Assembly (NCBI RefSeq): GCF_000772105.1 | Contig: NZ_CP009354.1 | Coordinates: 186,001-250,000 of the forward strand | From: Vibrio tubiashii ATCC 19109 | GTDB lineage: Bacteria > Pseudomonadota > Gammaproteobacteria > Enterobacterales > Vibrionaceae | Length of the DNA: 64,000 nucleotides | Direction: 5' to 3' | In this document: piece by piece, positions 55,917 to 64,000 of the stretch | How positions within the stretch are numbered: the stretch's first letter is position 1 | Layout of the letters: the number at the start of each line of letters is the position of its first letter | Made by a program: the position numbers and the translations under genes | Notes under the pieces: model-generated | What the model saw: the letters and a program-made list of their open reading frames with translations, nothing else | Databases searched by the model: none | What the model was told of the DNA's origin: nothing

Positions 55917-56858
55917 ATGACTCAACCATTCTCAATCGCCATTCATGGCGGAGCCGGAACTATATTACGTGATCAAATGAGCGAAGAGTTAAAGGCTTCT
56001 ATCCTAGCTGACCTTGAAGCTTCGGTTTGCGCTGGGCATAGCATTCTAGCTCAGTCGGGTGATGCACTTGATGCGGTCGTTGCCGCGGTTAAAGTGCTCG
56101 AAGACTCACCTAATTTTAATGCAGGCAAGGGTTCTGTCTTAACTCATAAAGAGATGGTTGAAATGGACGCGTCTGTCATGCATGGCAAAGATAAAAATGC
56201 CGGTGCCGTTGCAGGTGTTCGTCATATTAAAAATCCTATCGAGCTTGCACGCGATGTGATGAACAAGAGCAACCATGTATTACTGATTGGTGAAGGGGCC
56301 GAGGAGTTTGCATTCGAGCATGGTTACGAGTTCACCGAGCAGGACTATTTTTTCACCGATCGTCGCTATGAGCAGCTGCTATCGATGAAAGAGAAAGGCT
56401 TGTTTGCTTTGTCGGAGTCTAAATACCCTGATGATAAGAAATACGGCACTGTAGGGGCGGTAGCACTGGATCAGCAAGGCAATCTTGCGGCGGCAACCAG
56501 CACTGGGGGCGTGACTAACAAGAAATATGGCAGGGTAGGTGACTCTTCGATCATCGGCGCTGGGACATTTGCTGAAAATGGCAATGTTGCTGTATCCACC
56601 ACAGGAATGGGAGAGTTCTTCATTCGTCAAACTGTCGCGGGCGATGTTGCCGCAAGAATGCGTTACTTGAAAGAAGATTTAGCCACTGCATGTGAGACGA
56701 TTATTCAAGGAGAGCTCAAAGAGATGGGCGGAGAAGGTGGTCTGATTGCCGTTGATGCCCAAGGACAGCTCCATTTTGCGATGAACAGCAGTGGCATGTA
56801 CCGAGCAGGAATCGACGCAAATGGTCGCTTTAGCGTGAAAATCTACGCAGATGAGTAG
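55917..56858 (+). CDS. iaaA: Isoaspartyl peptidase / L-asparaginase (Ntn hydrolase)
   Basis: A 313-residue precursor that cleaves itself to expose the catalytic threonine at about T178 in KKYGTVGAVALD. IAIHGGAGT at the N-terminus, NAGKGSV and GGVTNKKYGRVGDS are family motifs. No signal peptide, so cytoplasmic. The ATG at 55917 has TTAGGAG upstream. Downstream a hairpin AGCGACTT/AAGTCGCT (56865-56901) lacks a T-run. Confidence 0.9.
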   Translation: MTQPFSIAIHGGAGTILRDQMSEELKASILADLEASVCAGHSILAQSGDALDAVVAAVKVLEDSPNFNAGKGSVLTHKEMVEMDASVMHGKDKNAGAVAGVRHIKNPIELARDVMNKSNHVLLIGEGAEEFAFEHGYEFTEQDYFFTDRRYEQLLSMKEKGLFALSESKYPDDKKYGTVGAVALDQQGNLAAATSTGGVTNKKYGRVGDSSIIGAGTFAENGNVAVSTTGMGEFFIRQTVAGDVAARMRYLKEDLATACETIIQGELKEMGGEGGLIAVDAQGQLHFAMNSSGMYRAGIDANGRFSVKIYADE

Positions 56859-57010
56859 CTAGTAAGCGACTTGAATCCAGCAAGTGTGCTATTAAGTCGC
56901 TGATATAATTCGACGTTAGCTGAGTCACCCCTTTATTTAAGCGGTATTACGCTTAGATGATTAAAAAATGACTGCAAGAAATGTGATTCAGTGCTAGAAT
57001 CCATTTTTAA

Positions 57011-58348
<1,338 letters not shown>

Positions 58349-58372
58349 TCTTTGATTGTTCAGCAATTTTAT

Positions 58373-58401
58373 AAACCGGCGTCTATCGCCGGTTTTTTTA
58401 T
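58373..58401 (+). terminator. Terminator after purA
   Basis: Arms 58373-58381 and 58387-58395 form a GC-rich stem with a 5-base loop and a T-run of about seven. Confidence 0.92.
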
Positions 58402-58466
58402 AACCAATTTTTCTTGCGATTCCCTTAACTTACGGCAACAATTTGCCATAGAACGGCAATTTTGAT

Positions 58467-58493
58467 TAAAGAGTTAGCATTGATTGCCGATAC
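58467..58493 (+). promoter_or_regulatory. FliA (sigma-28) type promoter of motX
   Basis: TAAA (58467-58470), exactly 15 bases, then GCCGATAC (58486-58493) match the sigma-28 consensus TAAA-N15-GCCGATAA at all but the last base. It lies about 80 bases before the motX ATG. Late flagellar and motor genes of Vibrio use this sigma factor. Confidence 0.82.
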
Positions 58494-58572
58494 TAGTATC
58501 AAGCTTGCCGTGTTTGCGGCAAATCTGATGTTGACGAAAAAGCATCAATGGTCGAAGTTAAGAGTGCAGAAA

Positions 58573-59211
58573 ATGAAGCTAAGAAAATTAGCTGCTTCGA
58601 TGGTGTTGGCGTTAAGTGCCTCATGGGTACAGGCAAATGAGTTGCCTGATATCGGTGAGCCAATACCTATATATACCGAAGCCGAACTAATTAAACTCAT
58701 CAACAACAACCAACATTTAGAGCGTGTAAAAGCCGATAACTGTCAGCTTGTTGAAGATATTGTGGCTCGTGCGACTCGAATCAGCTTACCTGCGTATGAA
58801 TTTTTATACGGAGATATGTTGGCGTGGGGAGTGTGTGTCAATCAAGATGTAGAGCTAGGTCTCTACTACATGGAAAATGCTGCCCACCAAGGTTTGCCGG
58901 CTGCTCTAGAGCAGATTGGTCGTTATTACTCACGTGGTACCTTAGTTCAGCAAGATAAAGAGCGCGCGATTCCTTACTTGCGTGAAGCGGCGGCTATGGG
59001 CAATCTCAATGCGCGTATTCACTTAGCAGAGCTGCTGCTACGTGATTATGGTAGTCCGCTTGACTATGAAGATGCCTATCGCTGGCTATATAACTCGGTC
59101 ACGGCTGATCAGCGGGTACACAAACGCATTAGTGTGCTAAGGCAAGGCTTAGAGAGGCGTATGCCTCAGAACATTATCGCCAGAGCGAAAAAGCGCGATA
59201 CCTTCTGGTAA
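58573..59211 (+). CDS. motX: Sodium-driven flagellar motor protein MotX
   Basis: A 212-residue exported protein with a signal peptide (residues 1-21, ending VQA) and Sel1-like repeats (about 75-170, GDMLAWGVCVNQDVELGLYYMENAA, AIPYLREAAAMGNLNARIHLAE). With MotY it forms the T ring around the polar-flagellum basal body and holds the PomAB stator. Location next to purA is the Vibrio arrangement. The frame is open from 58462, but the ATG at 58573 starts the signal peptide and lies after the FliA-type promoter. Confidence 0.9.
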   Translation: MKLRKLAASMVLALSASWVQANELPDIGEPIPIYTEAELIKLINNNQHLERVKADNCQLVEDIVARATRISLPAYEFLYGDMLAWGVCVNQDVELGLYYMENAAHQGLPAALEQIGRYYSRGTLVQQDKERAIPYLREAAAMGNLNARIHLAELLLRDYGSPLDYEDAYRWLYNSVTADQRVHKRISVLRQGLERRMPQNIIARAKKRDTFW

Positions 59212-59260
59212 CAGCTAAAAAGTTTAACAGCACCTGACTTACTGCACTCGGTCGGTTGCG

Positions 59261-59294
59261 AAAATACAAAAATGCCCAGCACTTGCTGGGCATT
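59261..59294 (-). terminator. Terminator of the exported amidohydrolase gene
   Basis: Perfect 10-bp arms 59271-59280 and 59285-59294 with a 4-base loop, followed on the minus strand by a T-rich run. It may also end motX transcripts. Confidence 0.85.
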
Positions 59295-59312
59295 GCTATT
59301 ATGAGCCTGCGG

Positions 59313-60722
59313 TTATTGGACCACTTCACCAGATTTAATCACTGTCTCGCGAACCACTTTAGTGAACTCAAGTGCTTCTTTGCGAATCGCTTCTTCATCG
59401 ACAGTGAGCATTTCGCGATCTTGCATCAGTACGTTTCCATCAACAATAGAGTGACGTACATTGCCTGAGTTTGCTGAGTAAACCAAAGCCGAGTACGGGT
59501 TATAGACTGGCACCATGTTTGGTGCTTTAGTGTCGATGACAATGATATCTGCCAGTTTACCAGCTTCAAGGGAACCGATTTTGTCTTCCATATGCAGTGC
59601 TTTGGCCGCACCCATGGTCGCCATATCAATTACTTTGATTGGTGGCATTGCCGCGCGATCTTTGTTAACCAGTTTATGTACTTTAGCCACTTGGTTGAAT
59701 TCATCAATAGTACTCAAAGTGTTGCCTGACATTGGCCCATCAGTACCTAAGCCAATACGAACTTCTTCATCGTACATCTTAAGAGCAGGAGAAACGCCTT
59801 TTGCAGATTTAATGTTGGCGCTCATGTTATGTGCGACACCCATATCTGCTTCTTTCACCAGTTTGATGTCTTCATCATCAACTAAGATCATGTGAGCGCC
59901 AACTAGGTTTTTGTTCAGTGCGCCAATGCTATGCATGTATTGAACAGGCGATAGGCCATCAGAGCGTTCTGCGATTTTCTCTTCTTCACGGTGTGATTCC
60001 GCTAAGTGAATCATCACGGGCACATCGTGTTCAAGTGACAGCTTAGCCACTTTTTGCAGTGTTTCAGTGGTGTTCGTATATGGGGCGTGTGGCGCGAAAG
60101 CTGGTGTGATTCTCGGGTGGTCTTTGTACTCTTTGATAAAGTTAAGTGCGTACTGAATGCCTTCATCTGCGTTAGCAGCGTCAGCAACCGGGAACTTAAT
60201 CACTGTTTCGCCCAATATGGCTCGCATGCCGATCTTATCGACGGTCTTTGCCACTTCATCTTCAAAATAGTACATGTCCGCGTAGGTGGTTACGCCACCT
60301 TTAACCATTTCGACGTTGCCAAGGTTTGCCCCGATACGGACCATATCTCGTGAAACAAGCTTAGCTTCTAGTGGGAAAATATAGCGGTGAAGTCGGTCAG
60401 GGACATCATCAGCTAGAGAACGAAATACCGTCATAGAGACGTGAGTATGGGTATTGATAAGGCCAGGCATAACAATATCGCCATCCACATCCAGTACTTT
60501 CTTCGCTTGGTATTGTTTCTCTAGGGATTGGTCACCAACTGCAATGATTTGATTACCCTTTACCACTACCGTTCCTTTTTCATACACGGTCTTATCTTGG
60601 TTCATAGTAAGAACCATGGCATCTGTGATCATTAAGTCCGCTTTCTCAGCAGCGGACGCCTGAAGCGAGAACAGACCAAGGCTAGCGATAGCCGAAGCGA
60701 TTAAGGTACGTTTGATACTCAT
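59313..60722 (-). CDS. Exported amidohydrolase of the TRZ/ATZ/MtaD family
   Basis: A 469-residue metal-dependent hydrolase. A clear signal peptide (residues 1-23, LFSLQASA then AEKADL) makes it periplasmic. Metal-site motifs NTHTHVSM, a HLAES histidine and LGTDGPMSGN are present. Cytoplasmic relatives deaminate S-adenosylhomocysteine, methylthioadenosine or related purines; the substrate here is unknown. The ATG at 60722 has AGGTG upstream, and the longer frame upstream adds only non-signal residues. Confidence 0.85.
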   Translation of the reverse strand: MSIKRTLIASAIASLGLFSLQASAAEKADLMITDAMVLTMNQDKTVYEKGTVVVKGNQIIAVGDQSLEKQYQAKKVLDVDGDIVMPGLINTHTHVSMTVFRSLADDVPDRLHRYIFPLEAKLVSRDMVRIGANLGNVEMVKGGVTTYADMYYFEDEVAKTVDKIGMRAILGETVIKFPVADAANADEGIQYALNFIKEYKDHPRITPAFAPHAPYTNTTETLQKVAKLSLEHDVPVMIHLAESHREEEKIAERSDGLSPVQYMHSIGALNKNLVGAHMILVDDEDIKLVKEADMGVAHNMSANIKSAKGVSPALKMYDEEVRIGLGTDGPMSGNTLSTIDEFNQVAKVHKLVNKDRAAMPPIKVIDMATMGAAKALHMEDKIGSLEAGKLADIIVIDTKAPNMVPVYNPYSALVYSANSGNVRHSIVDGNVLMQDREMLTVDEEAIRKEALEFTKVVRETVIKSGEVVQ

Positions 60723-60976
60723 AGCAACACCTGTAGTAAAAGGAATAGTAAATTTTTCCTGAATCATACCCCCTTCTTTACTAGGTGCAATCGTTTGCCC
60801 AGTCAGTTGCAATGAAGTGTGATCTTTATCGTACGATGTTATGAGTTGTGAAGAGTCGAGATAAGTTATGAAAAATAGGTGGAAAAACTGCGAAATTAAA
60901 GCGACTTACCTGTAGCTTACCCCGCTAGTCAGATATACTAGTTTTAATTCCCCTCCTTTGTTAATTAGGCGCGCCT

Positions 60977-63439
60977 ATGTCAGACAATATCCATAATGAC
61001 CCATTTGCAGCTCGTGAATCGGAAAATTATGAAAACCCGATCCCAAGCCGTGAGTTTATTCTTGAGTTCCTCAGCCAAGCTGGCGTTCCGATGAACCGCA
61101 ATGATCTCTTTGACGCTTTAAAGCTGAAAGGAGAAGATCATTACGAAGGCTTACGTCGTCGACTGCGCGCCATGGAGCGTGACGGGCAACTGGTCTTCAC
61201 TCGCCGCCAATGCTACGCCTTACCAGAGAAACTGGAAATGGTGAAAGGCTATGTGATTGGTCATAAAGATGGTCATGGTTGGGTGCGTCCCGAAGGAAGC
61301 GTCGGCAAAGATAACGATATCGTACTTCCTCATCACCAAATGAAAAACATCATCCATGGTGACTATGTATTAGTTCAACCAACTGAGAACTCAAAGCGAG
61401 GCCGAAAGGAAGGGCGCTTAGTTCGTGTACTTGAAGAGCGCGTCACGCAAATCGTTGGTCGCTTCTTTATGGAATATGGTTACTCATATGTGGTGCCAGA
61501 TGACTCGCGCATTAGCCAAGACATCTTGATCCCGAATGACCTACGTGCAGGGGCGCGTATGGGGAATGTCGTGGTGATTGAAATTACGGATCGTGGCTCT
61601 CGTTCTCGCGGTATGATGGGTAAAGTGGTTGAAGTCTTAGGTGAAAACATGGCACCAGGGATGGAGACACAAATTGCGATCCGTACTCACCAAATTCCTC
61701 ACGAGTGGCCTGAAGCAGTCGATAAGCAAATCGAAGGACTTGGTGAAGAAGTACCGGAAGAGGCAAAAGTTGGTAGGGTAGACCTACGCGAACTGCCACT
61801 CGTGACTATCGATGGCGAAGATGCTCGTGACTTTGACGACGCTGTTTTCTGTGAGAAAAAGAAAAGCGGTGGTTGGAGACTTTGGGTCGCTATTGCTGAT
61901 GTCAGCTATTACGTTCGCCCAGACAGTGCACTGGATAAAGAAGCGATTAACCGTGGTAATTCGGTATACTTCCCATCGCAAGTGGTTCCAATGCTCCCGG
62001 AAGTATTATCTAACGGCTTATGTTCTCTTAACCCACAAGTCGATCGTCTGTGTATGGTGTGTGAGATGACCATCTCCGAGACGGGTAAGTTATCTGGCTA
62101 TAAGCACTACGAAGCGGTGATGAACTCTCATGCTCGCCTGACCTATAACAAGGTACACCATATCCTTGAAGGGGATGAAGAGCTGCGCCAAAGATACGAA
62201 CCACTCGTTCCTCACCTAGAAGAGCTGCATAAGATGTATAAAGTGCTTAAGCATGCTCGTGACAATCGTGGTGCGATTGAATTTGAAACGGTGGAAACCA
62301 AGTTCATCTTCAACGCGGAGCGTAAGATTGACAGTATTGAACCTGTGATTCGCAACGATGCGCATAAGATTATTGAAGAGTGTATGATCTTAGCCAATAT
62401 CGCTTCTGCTTCTTTGGTCGAAAAAGCAAAAGAACCGGCACTCTACCGAATTCACGAATCTCCGGGTGAACTCCGTCTGCAAGGTTTCCGTGACTTCTTG
62501 GGTGAGTTAGGTCTGCACTTAAATGGTGGTTTAGAGCCATCGCCAACCGATTACGCTGACTTAGTTAAGCAAATTGGCGAGCGTCAAGACAAAGAGCTGA
62601 TTCAAACCATGCTGTTGCGTTCGATGAAGCAAGCGGTCTACAACGCAGATAACTGCGGCCACTTTGGCTTGGCACTAAAACGCTACGCGCACTTTACCTC
62701 GCCTATTCGTCGCTACCCAGACTTGCTATTGCATCGCGCGATTAAATATCTAATTGCCAAAGAAAATGGCACATTGAAAGATCGCTGGACACCAACCGGT
62801 GGTTGCCACTATTCATTTGATGACATGGACTTCTACGGTGAACAATGTTCGATGACTGAGCGTCGCGCCGATGATGCGACTCGCGAAGTTTCTGATTGGC
62901 TCAAATGTGAATACATGCAAGACCATGTTGGTGAGGAACTCGAAGGCGTTATCGCCAATGTTACTGGTTTTGGTTTCTTCGTTCGTCTTAGCGATCTGCA
63001 TATTGACGGTTTGGTGCATATTTCAGCGCTGGCGAATGACTACTATCAATTTGACCCTATTGGTCAGAGACTTATCGGTGAAAGCTTTGGTGCTATCTAT
63101 CGATTAGGTGATGCAGTGAAAGTCAAAGTGCTTTCCGTTAATCTCGATGATCGTCAAATTGACTTTGAATTAGTCGAAACAAGTCGTAAGCTACGCGGCG
63201 AAGGGAAGACGGCTAAGAAGCGCGCGGCAGAGGCGAAAAGAAAAGCCAAAGAGAAAAAACGCGCCGCAACCAAAGGTGGCAAAGCAGGCCGTAAAGCCAG
63301 CCCTGACGTTGAACCAACCAAACGTCCGGAGCCGTCAGAGTCAGGAACAGGCAAGAAGCCGAAAGTGACTAAGGCGCGTAAAAAAAAGCCGGGCGCAAAA
63401 CCTAAGAAAGCCAAGCGTACTAAGAAAGCTGCGCAGTAA
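60977..63439 (+). CDS. rnr: Ribonuclease R
   Basis: An 820-residue 3'-5' exoribonuclease that degrades structured RNA. An N-terminal helix-turn-helix region (about 25-85), cold-shock domains, the RNB catalytic domain with [12 protein letters not shown] (catalytic aspartates, about 275-287), an S1 domain (about 645-730) and a Lys/Arg-rich tail from about 740 are visible. rlmB follows after 24 bases, as in E. coli. Confidence 0.97.
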   Translation: MSDNIHNDPFAARESENYENPIPSREFILEFLSQAGVPMNRNDLFDALKLKGEDHYEGLRRRLRAMERDGQLVFTRRQCYALPEKLEMVKGYVIGHKDGHGWVRPEGSVGKDNDIVLPHHQMKNIIHGDYVLVQPTENSKRGRKEGRLVRVLEERVTQIVGRFFMEYGYSYVVPDDSRISQDILIPNDLRAGARMGNVVVIEITDRGSRSRGMMGKVVEVLGENMAPGMETQIAIRTHQIPHEWPEAVDKQIEGLGEEVPEEAKVGRVDLRELPLVTIDGEDARDFDDAVFCEKKKSGGWRLWVAIADVSYYVRPDSALDKEAINRGNSVYFPSQVVPMLPEVLSNGLCSLNPQVDRLCMVCEMTISETGKLSGYKHYEAVMNSHARLTYNKVHHILEGDEELRQRYEPLVPHLEELHKMYKVLKHARDNRGAIEFETVETKFIFNAERKIDSIEPVIRNDAHKIIEECMILANIASASLVEKAKEPALYRIHESPGELRLQGFRDFLGELGLHLNGGLEPSPTDYADLVKQIGERQDKELIQTMLLRSMKQAVYNADNCGHFGLALKRYAHFTSPIRRYPDLLLHRAIKYLIAKENGTLKDRWTPTGGCHYSFDDMDFYGEQCSMTERRADDATREVSDWLKCEYMQDHVGEELEGVIANVTGFGFFVRLSDLHIDGLVHISALANDYYQFDPIGQRLIGESFGAIYRLGDAVKVKVLSVNLDDRQIDFELVETSRKLRGEGKTAKKRAAEAKRKAKEKKRAATKGGKAGRKASPDVEPTKRPEPSESGTGKKPKVTKARKKKPGAKPKKAKRTKKAAQ

Positions 63440-63463
63440 GAATTTAACCCAACAGGTTTTTAA

Positions 63464-64000
63464 ATGAGTAACGAATTTATCTATGGTATCCACGCTGTAA
63501 AAGCAGTACTAGAGCGTGAACCAGAGCGTTTCATTGAAGCGTTCGTATTAAAAGGTCGTCAAGATGACCGTCTAATGCCGATTCTGAATGAGCTACAAGT
63601 GTGTGGTGTTTCAATTCAGCAGATGACTCGTAAAACGTTAGATGACAAAGCTCGTGGGGCTAACCATCAAGGTATTATGGCGCGTGTTAAGCCCGCTAAA
63701 CAGCTTAATGAAAATGACTTAGATGACATTCTTGCTAAGCATGAGTCACCACTACTGTTAGTTCTTGATGGTGTCACAGACCCGCACAACCTAGGTGCTT
63801 GTCTACGTAACGCTGATGCAGCGGGTGTTGCCGCGGTTATTGTACCGAAAGACAAATCAGCAAACATTACTGCGACAGTCAGTAAAGTAGCTTGTGGCGC
63901 AGCAGAGACTGTACCTTTGGTTCGCGTGACTAACCTAGCTCGCACTATGCGTGCGTTGCAAGAGCAGGGCGTGTGGTTTGTTGGTACAGCCGGTGAAGCG
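63464..64000 (+). CDS. rlmB: 23S rRNA (Gm2251) methyltransferase, 5' part
   Basis: The first 179 codons of a SpoU-class methyltransferase that methylates G2251 of 23S r[21 protein letters not shown] is the substrate-binding domain start, and [23 protein letters not shown] is the SPOUT motif 1. The gene runs off the right end of the window in frame. It is probably co-transcribed with rnr. Confidence 0.95.
   Translation, partial: MSNEFIYGIHAVKAVLEREPERFIEAFVLKGRQDDRLMPILNELQVCGVSIQQMTRKTLDDKARGANHQGIMARVKPAKQLNENDLDDILAKHESPLLLVLDGVTDPHNLGACLRNADAAGVAAVIVPKDKSANITATVSKVACGAAETVPLVRVTNLARTMRALQEQGVWFVGTAGEA

Overview
The window reads as part of a Vibrio chromosome (Vibrionaceae, probably the larger chromosome). 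The evidence is the sodium-driven flagellar gene motX directly after purA, the CrbS/CrbR acetate-switch proteins, Xds-type secreted nucleases with GlyGly-CTERM tails, and the E. coli-like order pabA-astC ... crp-prkB-yheU-yheT-yheS|kefG-kefB-yheV-slyD. No rRNA, tRNA, CRISPR array, transposase or integrase was seen. Both ends cut genes: accC on the left and rlmB on the right.

Layout. (1) 1-7.4 kb: aroQ-accB-accC, acs, a DEDD exonuclease with a DUF294/CBS/cNMP-binding partner, and an MFS transporter. (2) 7.5-15.4 kb: an acetate module, with the transporter-fused histidine kinase CrbS, the acetate symporter ActP with its DUF4212 partner, MarC, and the response regulator CrbR. With acs this puts acetate sensing, uptake and activation within about 14 kb. 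(3) 15.7-26 kb: dsbD, then a carbamoyl-phosphate and arginine block: argR, pyrBI with an attenuator leader and a PurR-like operator over its promoter, argF/arcB, arcC, arcA and a YfcC-family carrier. (4) 26.6-30.3 kb: dcuA and aspA (aspartate/fumarate metabolism), then fxsA. (5) 30.6-40.2 kb: two tandem secreted nucleases, then three tandem Imm49-type immunity genes. Those three genes lie between the xds 3' end and a second, near-identical copy of that 3' end. This is the accessory part of the window. (6) 40.2-46.7 kb: a lipoprotein, pabA, the arginine succinyltransferase genes astC/argD-astA-astD, and a DUF1338 dioxygenase. (7) 46.9-64 kb: conserved housekeeping genes: crp, prkB, yheU, yheT, a TIGR02444 gene, yheS, kefG, kefB, yheV, slyD, iaaA, purA, motX, an exported amidohydrolase, rnr and rlmB.

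Best candidate for something new: the Imm49 array at about 36.6-40.15 kb. A roughly 3.5 kb block carrying three diverged paralogous immunity genes, with no recognisable toxin, lies between a complete xds gene and a displaced 105-bp copy of the xds 3' end that keeps its reading frame and stop. This looks like an orphan-immunity cassette captured at, and possibly exchanged through, the tail of a surface-nuclease gene. Other notable non-coding items are a 162-bp MITE-like palindrome before crbR, a dispersed family of palindromic repeats, two arrays of the 8-bp unit TCTCCAGC (6 and 10 copies), a long hairpin between arcC and argF, and a FliA-type promoter before motX.
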